From contig JADIIU010000116.1 in assembly GCA_027603945.1 (NCBI GenBank), positions 1-39,069 of the forward strand: a stretch of 39,069 bases of DNA. Direction: 5' to 3'. Numbering within the stretch: the first letter of the stretch is position 1; each line of letters opens with the position of its first letter. Positions 24,434 to 33,741 of this stretch are shown here, one piece after another. The position numbers and the translations under genes are program-made. A model generated the notes under the pieces. That model was not told the DNA's origin. It made no database searches and worked only from the letters and a program-made list of their open reading frames with translations. The stretch comes from Terramyces sp. JEL0728. Its lineage: Eukaryota; Chytridiomycota; Chytridiomycetes; Rhizophydiales; Terramycetaceae.

Positions 24434-24727
24434 ATGATTGCAATCGTTTCTCTCTTCCTCTCATCTGTATTCGCGCAAGCTTGTGGCAACATAGCTTCTT
24501 GCCCAAATGGCAGTACTTGTGGAACAATTACTCTCCAAAGTGTGTCTTCCACTCTCTGTTTACTTGATTGCTCTGCATCAACTCCATGTTCTGTTCCAGG
24601 ATTTACTTGTTCCTCCAATGTATGTATTCAAAATGGTGCGTCTGTAACTGTTGCTAACGGAAAGAGCAACAGTGCTGAAAAGCTTGGTTTAGGAATTGTC
24701 GCAGCCGCAGTAGTATTGGCTTTGTAG
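24434..24727 (+). CDS. Small secreted Cys-rich protein with probable GPI anchor (paralog 2)
   Basis: Single exon, 97 aa from the first true ATG at 24434 (the longer frame starts at TTG). The signal peptide MIAIVSLFLSSVFAQA is followed by eight cysteines in about 60 residues, including CPNGSTC, and a C-terminal tail NSAEKLGLGIVAAAVVLAL of GPI-signal type. It shares CPNG-x-TC and AEK-x-GL with the upstream paralog but has a denser Cys domain and lacks the long Thr/Ala stalk. Surface or wall location is inferred. No enzymatic role can be suggested. Confidence 0.65.
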   Translation: MIAIVSLFLSSVFAQACGNIASCPNGSTCGTITLQSVSSTLCLLDCSASTPCSVPGFTCSSNVCIQNGASVTVANGKSNSAEKLGLGIVAAAVVLAL

Positions 24728-25162
24728 TCACCAATAAACCACTCATTAATGTACTTTTCGATTGTTAATTCATATATGCAAGAGATATTCACTCAAAGGG
24801 ACTGACTTTAGCACCGACACGAGCTCTACGATTTTTGGTTGTTACCATTGTGCAGCACAATGTAATGGCAGTGCCAATTTCTTTAATTGTCCAACTTTTT
24901 TGCCAAAAGATCGAATCCCCATTTGTGCAGCTCATTCGCTTTGTAAAATATTTGAAATTGGAAAGAGGCATTATAAGCACAGTTTTTTAGTTGATACCAA
25001 CCACCTGAAATTCTTTATAGTATCAAAGATGCATTCCTGAATTTGCACTTGTCCACCAGTGCTATTGTGCCGGTCAGTGCTGCAGCTACATCAAAGCGCA
25101 GCACAGAGACCTGATGGGTAGAAATACCTATAAATCCTCTTTCGTTAAACTAAACAATCTTG
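24728..25162. other. Intergenic region upstream of the RNase T2 gene
   Basis: About 435 bases. A 92-codon frame (24762-25040) has no ATG near its start and no recognisable domain despite several Cys codons. The TATA box of the RNase gene is at the 3' end. Confidence 0.45.
25129..25135 (+). promoter_or_regulatory. TATA box of the RNase T2 gene
   Basis: TATAAAT sits 28-34 bases before the ATG at 25163. Confidence 0.6.
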
Positions 25163-25681
25163 ATGTTTCTACTACTCTCTTCTGTCTCAGCAATGTCTCT
25201 CTATAAGCGTGGGATAGACTGCCAAGGTGCTCCTTACTGCGGTGTTCTTGCCTTGGAAGCAGGAAGAGGATCTGGGAGCTACAATCAACCAACTCCAATG
25301 GTACATGGACTTTGGCCAGAAGTGCCTAGCTTTGGAAACTCAAATTGCGCAGGTGGTGACCCCAATGCTTCCGTTTCCCCAGTTAGTTGCTACAATGACT
25401 TGGCTTTTCAAACAAACGAATGGCAAAAACATGGAGTTTGCGGTGCAAAAGACCCCAATAGTTTCTTTCATCAAGTTTGTGCCCTTTCTGCCGGTCCACT
25501 CCAAGCTTTATCTCAATTGCGCGCTCAAGGATTAACAATTCAACAAATGGCTACTCACTTTACTGGCGTTTATACTGCCGTTGCAGCAACTGATTCGATT
25601 GAACTTTATGCTTGCGCCGGAAGAGATTTGGTTTGGCGTTTGGCTGATATTTCCCAGTTCCAAGCTGTCTGTGCCTTTTAA
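25163..25681 (+). CDS. Short secreted ribonuclease T2 family protein
   Basis: Single exon, 172 aa from ATG 25163, intronless. A short signal peptide (about 1-11, ending SAMS) precedes the enzyme. Both catalytic segments of RNase T2 are intact: CAS I MVHGLWPE (His48) and CAS II NEWQKHGVC (Glu86, His90). It should cut single-stranded RNA through a cyclic phosphate. At 172 aa it is shorter than usual fungal T2 enzymes (about 220-400 aa), with the lost length mainly after CAS II. Several Cys pairs remain. It sits in a run of secreted-protein genes and probably serves extracellular RNA degradation. Confidence 0.82.
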   Translation: MFLLLSSVSAMSLYKRGIDCQGAPYCGVLALEAGRGSGSYNQPTPMVHGLWPEVPSFGNSNCAGGDPNASVSPVSCYNDLAFQTNEWQKHGVCGAKDPNSFFHQVCALSAGPLQALSQLRAQGLTIQQMATHFTGVYTAVAATDSIELYACAGRDLVWRLADISQFQAVCAF

Positions 25682-25850
25682 GTACCTGCTGGAAATCCTG
25701 TAATTTTTAGAATAAAGCACTGTTGAGGTGTTTCGACAAATCTGATGCAATTAAGCAGACAGTGTTATTCGCAGGAAAGGCATTCGTTAAAACCAATTAA
25801 ACTTTCAAAGGATAACCATGTAAACTAATAATCGGAAATAACAGGTATTT

Positions 25851-26503
25851 TTAGTTTTTGCCGACATAGGTGTACTTGTCAACTTTTGCCAATGCCTGTT
25901 GGTAAGAAGGCATCGCATGGATTTGATTAGCCCATCGTTCCATTGCTTGCGTGTCTATATCAACCAATCTCTTCATCAAAAAAACTTCAATTGGCAGCGA
26001 CATGGCTATATTAATTAACAGTCACCAACATCGGCACCACTGAATTCACTGGCAAACCATTCATGAGTCTTCAAGTGTTGTTCAATAAATCCAAAGATAT
26101 TGATCAAGCGTGGAAAAACTTTGGTATTTAGCAATTCGTCTCGTTCCATGTTAGCGGTATTTGTATGAATAACGAGATCAGTCATTGCAGATCCTTCAGC
26201 GAAATGCAGCCAGAATCTGACCTGCAGCTTGTCTTCAAATGATTTTGGTAGCAGATTGACTGGGTCGGTAAAGGTTTCAACAAAGTATTCAATTATTGCT
26301 CCGGTTTCTACAATAACTCTGCCATTATGGGAAATCATTGGACATCGCCCTAATGGATGAATTTGCTTTAGTTCTGCTGGTGCACGACGAGTAGCTGGAT
26401 CCATATCGTATGCTTTGATATCGCAAGGTACTCGAAGATGCTGCAAGAGCCAAATGATTCTTTGCGATCTAGAATTGTTGAGATGATAGACAATTACCGC
26501 CAT
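25851..26503 (-). CDS. Glutathione S-transferase, fungal Gtt1-like, two exons
   Basis: Exons (minus) are 26503-26026 and 26005-25851 (210 aa); the intron is 20 nt and joins SGADV to AMSLPIE, matching the conserved SGAD-x-x-(M)S segment of GST C-terminal domains. The N-terminal thioredoxin fold runs MAVIVYHLNNSRSQRIIWLL, with PAELKQIHPLGRCPMI and the ETGAIIEY glutathione-binding segment. The start at 26503 gives a normal GST length. The frame stays open further upstream (to about 26569), so an N-terminal extension cannot be excluded. A role in cytosolic detoxification or peroxide handling is inferred from the family. Confidence 0.82.
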
Positions 26504-26699
26504 TTGGAAGCAATTTTTCATACAGCTTGATGAAAATCCGTGGCTATTAACGGAACGTTCCCGTCGCACACAACTACAATGAAACGTTGATCAAGTACCG
26601 ACTGTTTTTCCAGCCGATATCTGATTCATTGTTGGTGATTTCGGCAAAGGGATCCTGAGCCGCCAAACTCGAAACAGTTGCGGTGGACATTTTATCCAA

Positions 26700-27515
26700 A
26701 TGCAATTGGAAACCAAAGTGAAAATACTCTATAATTGCAAGATATCCTCGACTCCAGACCGCCAACTCCAAATTTCACTTTCAGCATGCCAATCTCAATC
26801 CGATATATTTACCTTTGATTCAACATGTAATATTTACAGCTGGGCAGTTATACAACCAGGAACAGGAATCTGTGGATATTCCAGTAATTGCAAACTAGTT
26901 GGAGATGTAATAACTTGTCCGAAACTGAATAAACGACAGGCAACAGCTACACAAGGAATCGCAGTTGACAATGGGATAATCGACGGACCCACAGTAACTC
27001 CTCCGGTGCAACAAACCCAATCCCAATCGACGCCAGATTACACGATATATTACATTGGCGGTGCAGCAATATTCCTAATTATCCTAACCACAATGTTTAT
27101 AATTTATTGTATTCGTAAAACAAGCCAAAAGGAAAAAGAATACCCAAAGTCGGTTCCTACCGGCAGTTCGATGATGACTGGTTCAACACTATTGGCTGCA
27201 AGCAAGGAACAAAAGAGAGCGAATGTAAAGTTTGACAATGTAGAGTCTATGGATGGTATTGTTTCTCCAGTGCCAAAGAGGAACCGGCCAGCATATGATG
27301 ATTCAGCTAGGTTGTCTGGGATAACTAATTCAACTAGGATTGGCTCGCCAGCACTTTCGGCAGGTTCGCAATTACCTGGTACAAGCTCAGTCAGTAGCCA
27401 CTCTCCATTTACCATAAACAACTCACCACTTACTCACAGCGGCACCTTTCTTGATGAAAACAAAAACACTGAAATACTGCCGCCAATGCTGCATCCATCG
27501 CTACTTCAAAAATAA
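26700..27515 (+). CDS. Single-pass membrane protein with short Cys-bearing ectodomain, unknown function
   Basis: The open frame gives 271 aa. A Cys-containing, probably extracellular part (about 14-75) ends at a KR-Q site (LNKRQATATQG). A Thr/Gln/Pro stalk is followed by one transmembrane span at about 117-139 (YYIGGAAIFLIILTTMFIIYCI). The cytosolic tail is Ser/Pro/Asn-rich with basic clusters and many possible phosphosites. The plan resembles a fungal wall-stress sensor or receptor-like protein, but no family motif is recognised. No clear signal peptide follows the ATG at 26700, so the true 5' end may include an unrecognised exon or start. The stop lies 11 bases from the stop of the convergent TPX2-like gene. 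Confidence 0.55.
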   Translation: MQLETKVKILYNCKISSTPDRQLQISLSACQSQSDIFTFDSTCNIYSWAVIQPGTGICGYSSNCKLVGDVITCPKLNKRQATATQGIAVDNGIIDGPTVTPPVQQTQSQSTPDYTIYYIGGAAIFLIILTTMFIIYCIRKTSQKEKEYPKSVPTGSSMMTGSTLLAASKEQKRANVKFDNVESMDGIVSPVPKRNRPAYDDSARLSGITNSTRIGSPALSAGSQLPGTSSVSSHSPFTINNSPLTHSGTFLDENKNTEILPPMLHPSLLQK

Positions 27516-27526
27516 AAATTATATTA

Positions 27527-29067
27527 TTATTTCCTAGCTCGTCTAACAAATCTAGGTGTCTTTGGTTCAGTCAAAGGTTTATCACTCGGCTTGATAGCAA
27601 GCGGCTTTTGTTTCTTGACTGGTTGAGCTTTATGAACAATCTCTTTACGCAATCGCTTGATTTCCTTTTTCTCTTGTTCCTGAATTAATAACAAATACTT
27701 TTTTTAGTTTTTCCATCTTTTCTAATAATTCTTGCTCCTGTTGCTGTTTTTCTTTGATCGACTGTTCGTATATTTGTCGTTCTTTCTGCCTATTGGTCAA
27801 GTGAGACTGGAATTCTTGGATTTCTGTTAGCGGTTTCTCGCTCTTTTTTGGCATGAATGGGTCTTGTGGTGGTAATGGCTGAGCTTTGAATTCAGCCTGT
27901 TTTTGTAATTCTTGTTTTTCATGATCAAGCTTTTCTTGCAAATGTTGTTTATACACTTCCCCGCGTTTATCAGTCGCTAAATCGAAAGGTTCAGGCTCGG
28001 TTATCCTGGTATCATGATGGACTTGGAATGTCTATGTTAATTATAAATACTTGGTCCAGTTTAGGTTCATTGGCTTTAAATTCCCGTTGTTTCTTTGATT
28101 CCAAACTTGTCTTTTCCTTTAATTCCCGAAGCTCGCGCTGTTTCTGTTCATGAATATAATCTCCAGGTAAATGGAACTCTGGTACGGGAATCTTGCGATG
28201 TTCAATTTCTGGTTTAAATGGATTGGATAGATCTGGAGCTGGATTGGCTTTAATTTGTTTTGGAGACGGTGGTTTAATTACTTTGGGTTGTGGTTTTTGG
28301 ATTGCTGGTGATTGCGGAATAGTTAATGGTGCTGGTGCTGGCTGTGGAAGGGAATCTTTCAACTCTAGAATCTATGTTAGCGGAAAATACTCTTTTGTTT
28401 AACAGTTTAGCCTTGAAAGGCTTTACTTTTTTCAATTCCAGTTCTTCCATTTCTGCTGCAGAGGGTACATGCGGTCTAATTAGCAAAAGCTTACTTGTGC
28501 TGTGCTCTCAATTTAGTGGTCAGGAATGGCGATTGCGGTTGAGTGAGTTTATCATTCTGTGTTACTTTTGCTGGTTTCTTTGCTTTAGTCTTGAATCTAG
28601 CAGGTGTTTGTTGCTGGAATTTCGATACTTTAACAGCAAGCGGAACAAACGGTGATTTTGGTTCTGCTTGTGTTTTAGTTTTAGATAGATTAAATGGCTT
28701 TGGAATCGTCAATCCTCTCTTTGTTTTTTTCTATATTAATACAAAGTACTTGAACTGCTGGAGCGTCCACTCGTTTTCGTAGAGTCATTGAGTGAGTTAA
28801 ACTCCTCTTTCGCAACTTCATTTTGCTCGGTGCAGGTTTCTTTTTCTCCTTTTTAGGGTTTTCAATAGGCAGATCTGGTGTTTCTGTTCTTGTATCTACG
28901 ATTATAAAGTAGTTACCAAACCAATTGTCCGGGTTCTTTTCGTCCTTTTCCGAAAAGTCGTGGAATTGCGGAGCGTTGAAATCAAAGGTTGGCGATTGGG
29001 ATTTAGGGTTTGTTGGGGTTATGTCAGCCTCGCGAGTTCTTTTTGCTCTTGGTGTTTCCAAGTCCAT
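27527..29067 (-). CDS. TPX2-like spindle assembly factor, seven exons
   Basis: Exons (minus) are 29067-28917, 28895-28750, 28730-28495, 28475-28391, 28371-28051, 28031-27699 and 27679-27527 (474 aa). Introns are 21, 19, 19, 19, 19 and 19 nt; the first is in frame and open. TPX2 organises spindle microtubules and activates Aurora A. Landmarks are FDFNAPQFHDFSEKDE...DNWF near the N-terminus, LTIPKPFNL, KVKPFKAKLLNKRILE, FDLATDKRGEVYKQ and, at the C-terminus, EIKRLRKEIVHKAQPVK, the TPX2 repeat core. The second half is a charged coiled coil. It is shorter than vertebrate TPX2 (about 750 aa). Six introns make it the most intron-dense gene per codon here. Confidence 0.8.
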
Positions 29068-29282
29068 TGTAGATTGTCCAGAAATCTTTTTCCAAGTGGC
29101 TTGTTTGTTGATGGACAAAATCAACAGTGATATCCCCGTCTGTATCTTGTTGGTGTCCTTCTCACTTGAACTTTTTGGTACTGGAATGCAAATTTCAAAC
29201 GATGATTGAGATAAGGCGCATTTAAGATGGATCCGCAAATAATTGTTGAATAGCAACTACAATAGTGCCTGTAAAACAATGT

Positions 29283-30101
29283 TTATTTCTCTGCTTTGTA
29301 CAGCCCATTCTGCTGTATATAATCAACAACAGGGTCAGGCAAAAGGTACCTGGTGCTCATCCCCCTCCGAATAAACAACCTAATCTTTGTCGACGAAATA
29401 TCATTATGAATATACTGCTTAACTACCCATACGTTTTTCTAGTTAATAAAAAGTTACTCTATGAACAAATAACGAGTCGTTGGTCAGCAAGAAATCATGG
29501 ACGTTTGCACCAGTACGTTCGATAATCAAACATCCGAACCCACCGAGAATGTAATACAACTAGGATTAATGTAAAGTACATCTTGTTCTTTCCATAGATT
29601 AGGTACAGCGAACGATTGAATGAGATCACCGCCTGCTAATAATACAATGCGGATAAGTTTACGTTCAGTGCCAACCGCTAATCCACCATCTCTATTAAGA
29701 TATTCATTAAAATGATCCAGTACTTTGGCTGTTCGTATATATTCCACTTGACTTGGTTCCCAGCAATCAACCATTATCCAGGTACTATCTTGACAGGCTA
29801 GCGAACACATACTAACTCTGTGTTGCCAATGTGCAAGACCTGGTTTAGCGTATGCATCCGATACCGGCGAAAAGTAGCCTCCGATAATTTCAAAATTCGT
29901 ATCTTGGATATAATCGTATGCCATCTCAAACATTCGTAAGTGGAGGTACGTTACTGGCGAGTAGGAACCACAGGCGACTACTACCAGGGGTGTTTTTGTG
30001 GTATCTTTTAGGGCTGTTTTTAGTTTGTGTGTTGGGAATGCGTAGTTTTCTGGCAGTGTTGGTGATGTTGTAGAGTTCACTCTTGCTTTGCTTGCAGACA
30101 T
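29283..30101 (-). CDS. Nicotinamide mononucleotide adenylyltransferase, three exons
   Basis: Exons (minus) are 30101-29580, 29559-29458 and 29438-29283 (259 aa); introns are 20 and 19 nt. It joins NMN (or nicotinate mononucleotide) and ATP to make NAD. The nucleotidyltransferase motif GSYSPVTYLHLRMFE (residues 45-59, with the T/H-x-x-H signature) and the C-terminal NDISSTKIR (about 220-228) are intact. ERTGANVHDF and the GLY end also match eukaryotic NMNATs. Unspliced, the ISSTKIR end would be lost. The start is ATG 30101; the longer frame begins at TTG. A TCACGTGA palindrome is 42 bases upstream. Confidence 0.93.
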
Positions 30102-30142
30102 TTTTTTCAAGTTATTTTACGCAGATGAAATAAGTGTTATCC

Positions 30143-30150
30143 TCACGTGA
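30143..30150. promoter_or_regulatory. TCACGTGA palindrome upstream of NMNAT
   Basis: The same octamer as upstream of argininosuccinate lyase, here 42 bases before the ATG at 30101 and between that gene and the stop of the Cdt2-like gene. Confidence 0.4.
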
Positions 30151-30164
30151 TCAAGTATTGAGAT

Positions 30165-31433
30165 TCATCCGTTAGAGTTTTTATTAAAGTATTTGAGGAT
30201 GGAAGATTGTTTTCTCTTTCTTTTCTCTTTTCTAGTTGCTTTACCTGTTAGGTTTTCCTTATCTTGGGTTTCCATCTCTTTTTTATCTCCCTTATCTGCG
30301 GACAGAGCCATACTTTCTGGGTATCTTTTCTTTACAGTGCTACTTGATAATTTGCTGCGAGCGTCTATCAATGCATTGTGCACGGCTTTCTTGTCTCCAA
30401 CCGGTGTTTGTTTTCGATCAGGTAATCCACTTGGTGTCTGGCCTGGCAGTGCATCCAAGGTTGGATCAGGCAATTTGGGTGGTAGTCCTGCATCGTTAGG
30501 AGTGTTTGGCTGTAAATCTCCTTTTGAGACTGCCGTGGTTGAATCAATAAATCTGCCGTGTAAAAGGTCGAGATATTTGGCACCTAAAACAGGATCAATA
30601 TACTTTCTACTAGTCTTGAATATCCACTCTTTCAATTGATAATCGTCAGACACACTGGCAAGTTTATAATCATAATCAGACCAGCACAGCCCGCTAATTT
30701 CATTCAAATGTCCTTTTAATACCTGCTGAAATAATATAATATCATTACTTTTACTCCCACAAGCAAGATACTCTCCACAAAAGGAAACATCAATCTTGTT
30801 GAAGAAACCAACCAACAGTTCTGGATGCTCATGTATTTTTTTTAATTGTAAATCAAGAGATATTTCATAGATTTGATTATCCATCGACAAGCAATAAATA
30901 TTTTCGTTAACACAACTACTAATAAACCCGTATTTCCTTGTATTGTCGTATACATTCAATTCTACGGGCTTGTAATTCCTATAATCCCACAATTTAATTA
31001 TCCCTTCTTGTCCCATTGAATACAGGTTGTACTTGAATTGGATTGAGGTTGAATTGTCAGAGAGTGTTTTCTTGTTTTTAGATCGGGTGTCTTGGATTGT
31101 AATTGTCTTGTCTTTGCAGCAAGTGATGATTTGGTTTTCATCTTTTATGATTGATTTCACTGGTCCATTGTAAGTCAAGTATTGCTTTGTTGATGAATTC
31201 AAGTCGTAAATGCAGACTGTTTTATCTTGTGAGCAAGTGTAGATTGTGTTATCTTTAATAATAAAATCATGAATGAGATTGGAATGCAATGGTATTGTTT
31301 GGTACGAATCTCTTGTTCTTTTCAGTATATTTCCTTTTTCTGTTGATACATAAACATCATCTTGGTAGTATTTACACACCAGCGGCAATTCTTTTAGTAA
31401 AAGCGTTTCTGTATGTTGCAATGTGATTTTCAT
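30165..31433 (-). CDS. WD40 protein with C-terminal PIP box, Cdt2-like candidate
   Basis: Single exon, 422 aa. About residues 20-275 are degenerate WD repeats; WDYR and QDTR are DxR/WDxR motifs of the type used to bind the DDB1 adaptor of CUL4 ligases. The last repeat (VLKGHLNEISGLCWSDYDYKLASVSDDYQLKEW) resembles the Cdt2/DTL propeller end. A Pro/Asp/Lys-rich, probably disordered linker follows. The extreme C-terminus is a PCNA-interacting peptide, QSSILKYF, after a Lys/Arg-rich stretch. Cdt2 carries a C-terminal PIP box and degrades Cdt1 at PCNA, so this is the favoured identity. A different PCNA-binding WD protein is possible. Intronless. Confidence 0.5.
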   Translation of the reverse strand: MKITLQHTETLLLKELPLVCKYYQDDVYVSTEKGNILKRTRDSYQTIPLHSNLIHDFIIKDNTIYTCSQDKTVCIYDLNSSTKQYLTYNGPVKSIIKDENQIITCCKDKTITIQDTRSKNKKTLSDNSTSIQFKYNLYSMGQEGIIKLWDYRNYKPVELNVYDNTRKYGFISSCVNENIYCLSMDNQIYEISLDLQLKKIHEHPELLVGFFNKIDVSFCGEYLACGSKSNDIILFQQVLKGHLNEISGLCWSDYDYKLASVSDDYQLKEWIFKTSRKYIDPVLGAKYLDLLHGRFIDSTTAVSKGDLQPNTPNDAGLPPKLPDPTLDALPGQTPSGLPDRKQTPVGDKKAVHNALIDARSKLSSSTVKKRYPESMALSADKGDKKEMETQDKENLTGKATRKEKRKRKQSSILKYFNKNSNG

Positions 31434-31536
31434 TTTATTTTCGGACAGATCTGTTAAATGACAAACATTTTACACTGCAGACAATAGCAGAACAAACATT
31501 TGCAGTAAAAGAAACAAAAAACAATTATAATTCAGT

Positions 31537-32109
31537 TTATATCAACGTATCAGCAAACCTGTCTTCTTCATTCAAAGAATACTCTTCAACTTGTATCTTT
31601 ACATTGATATTATCAACCAAGTAACAAAACAATACTATTTTAACTACAAACATGATATTCAAGTCCATGAATAATCCAATGTACCCAGACACTACAAACA
31701 AGAAATACAATATTTGTGTCACCAACTGACTTTGTTGCATCCCCAGCTGAAATACAAGGTAAATAAACTGACCAGTTTCATATAACAGCACTACTGAGTT
31801 ATAAATGTAATGTCCGTAAAACAAATACTCTTTAATCCACTCGTTACTTTCCAACATTGGTACAAAACAGCAAACAATATACGCAGATATAAAACAACTG
31901 TCCAATATAAACATTTGCATTAGTTGTAATTCTAGCAACACCAACAGCAATATTTGTAAATCTTGCAACAAAAATATAGAGTATATTTGCAAGATTGTAT
32001 TGGCTGTGCATATAGTGAGTAATAGTATTTTCAGTTTTATGTGTTTGGAGTGTAGCAACCATGGTATACATAGTAGTATTAGTATGAATGAACAGATGGC
32101 GATTAGCAT
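31537..32109 (-). CDS. Multi-pass membrane protein of unknown function
   Basis: Single exon, 190 aa, ATG at 32109. Five or six hydrophobic segments are visible (about 2-20, 26-48, 50-85 as one or two, 103-123, 130-165), separated by very short loops, with a hydrophilic acidic end (EEYSLNEEDRFADTLI). No family motif is recognised. A segment GLFMDLNIMFVVKIVLFCYLV near the end loosely recalls GIIVDNSIAFYLPFLVYNY of the nearby 7TM array, but this is too weak to claim kinship. The high A/T, low-complexity hydrophobic coding is similar to that array. Confidence 0.5.
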   Translation of the reverse strand: MLIAICSFILILLCIPWLLHSKHIKLKILLLTICTANTILQIYSIFLLQDLQILLLVLLELQLMQMFILDSCFISAYIVCCFVPMLESNEWIKEYLFYGHYIYNSVVLLYETGQFIYLVFQLGMQQSQLVTQILYFLFVVSGYIGLFMDLNIMFVVKIVLFCYLVDNINVKIQVEEYSLNEEDRFADTLI

Positions 32110-32316
32110 CGTGGATATAAAAAAGATTTATCTGCTTGTCAATAATGATAGCTCTTGTTTAATAACTAGCAAGTCTAGTGGTTGCCATGTATAGTCCAAG
32201 ATGCTTCTGTGTACTATGAAATGATCGGCATGTGAAGGACGCGTGAATCAGTGGACAGTTGATAATATAGAACACCAGTACTGTACGATAATAAAGAACA
32301 ACCAAAAGAGAATTTA

Positions 32317-33216
32317 TTAAACCCGGGCTTTAATCCAATCAATGTACGACTGGATAATCTGCTCCTTTTCCAATTCATTATGCAGCTCGTGTCGCGCTTC
32401 AGGGATAGAAACAAACCCCTTATCCTCCCCAGGAATGATTTCAATAAACTTTTCAGAAGCATCATGACTAGTCAATTCATCACTTGTCCCATGAGTAATA
32501 AGTATAGGAGTCTTGAAATCTTTGGAAAATTGATGGAGAATCAAATCACCGTTTGTAAACATATCGTCAACCAATTTTAGCGTTACCCATGTATGAATGA
32601 ATGGATCTTCCTTGTACACTTGTACTGCGTATTCGTCCCTTGAAATAATATTATAATCAAATACAAGTGGGATTCTGGCAGAGTGTAGTAATTTCTGTGA
32701 AATGATTCCCTTGAACGTTTTCTGTAGAATATTTGGCTCGTGGCCTGCTGAACTAGGTCGATAAGTTCCTACTGTAAAACAATATGTACCTTCGATCAAG
32801 GGAGAGCAAGCTACCACTCCATCAACTAAATCTGGATATTCAACTGCGAACCGTATACAAAGACCGCCGCCCATACTATGCCCCATTGAGAAATGCTTCT
32901 TGCCTTTAATTTGAATCATTTCAGTCACAGTCAGAGCATCCTGCATCGTACATTCAATACCATCAGTAACACCCTGTTTACCATACCGCTTAGCAGTTCT
33001 ACCGAAACCTCGTTGATCAAAAGTACCAACTAGGATTCCTGCTCTTGCCATATCTGAAAACAAGTGTTCGTACCGATTAACATGCTCACCAAGACCATGA
33101 AAGAATATTACTGTACATTGGACGGGTTGGTTGAATGGGATCCATTGCTTGGTGTATATCTGCGCTTTTTCAGGACGGTCTAGCCAGATTTCTTTGAATT
33201 CGTAGGTAGTGGCCAT
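32317..33216 (-). CDS. Monoglyceride lipase-like alpha/beta hydrolase
   Basis: Single exon, 299 aa from ATG 33216. This is the Hydrolase_4 (serine aminopeptidase S33/monoacylglycerol lipase) family. Visible features are the oxyanion block HGLGEHVNRYEHLF, the nucleophile elbow GHSMGG (Ser114), the acid Asp246 in HGTSDELTS and His276 in EARHELHNE, which is where MGL puts its catalytic His. Length and motif order match yeast Yju3 and mammalian MGLL. It should release fatty acid and glycerol from monoacylglycerols. The cap region sequence is divergent, so substrate range is uncertain. Confidence 0.85.
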   Translation of the reverse strand: MATTYEFKEIWLDRPEKAQIYTKQWIPFNQPVQCTVIFFHGLGEHVNRYEHLFSDMARAGILVGTFDQRGFGRTAKRYGKQGVTDGIECTMQDALTVTEMIQIKGKKHFSMGHSMGGGLCIRFAVEYPDLVDGVVACSPLIEGTYCFTVGTYRPSSAGHEPNILQKTFKGIISQKLLHSARIPLVFDYNIISRDEYAVQVYKEDPFIHTWVTLKLVDDMFTNGDLILHQFSKDFKTPILITHGTSDELTSHDASEKFIEIIPGEDKGFVSIPEARHELHNELEKEQIIQSYIDWIKARV

Positions 33217-33741
33217 CAAGATTTTTGGAACAAGTCTTTTTCGCTTTATAATTTAATCAGCCATGTGAAACAAGTTCGTATCCCTTTTTGGAGGTAGCTG
33301 GACCGAAGGGCCGTTGTTAATTGATTAAGAGGAGTCAGATGGGCTTGATTTTGATTTTGTGCTGGTAGTTATTAGCTTGCGGAATTATTGTTGCCGTTGT
33401 TCATTTGAGCACAGACAAAAGCTAATATTTCTCTGAAAAATCAAAAATGGAAGGACTCTTGATATCAGTCGCACAAGATCAAATCAGAGTACCTTCCTCT
33501 TGGCATATTAGCGATGTTTCAATTGAGAATATTTTGTTTACAATTCCAAATTAGCAATATCTGTTTCTGAAATACGATGTGGTAAGATATACTTTACTAT
33601 CAATTTCTTGCACGAGTTGAAATCCAACAGAATGGGTTTCAGATCCGTTTACTACAAGAAAGGAGTTAATATGCATCACCTTTGGACTCTGAGACCATTG
33701 TGATAACAAACTGTCCAGTTCTCCACGATTTCAGTTTCCAA
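33217..33741. other. Divergent intergenic region before the 7TM array
   Basis: About 525 bases between the lipase start (minus) and the first 7TM ATG (plus). No TATA box is obvious at either end. The last 60 bases are open in frame with the first 7TM gene (they would read SETIVITNCPVLHD) but have no ATG. They may be a remnant of an earlier copy's tail or chance. Confidence 0.4.

Noticed and set aside
24762..25040. 92-codon Cys-containing frame
   Set aside because: No ATG start, no signal peptide, and no intron-supported extension.
30700..31000. A 23-nt GT-AG segment in the Cdt2-like gene
   Set aside because: Removing it would break the frame, and the unspliced WD repeat is intact.
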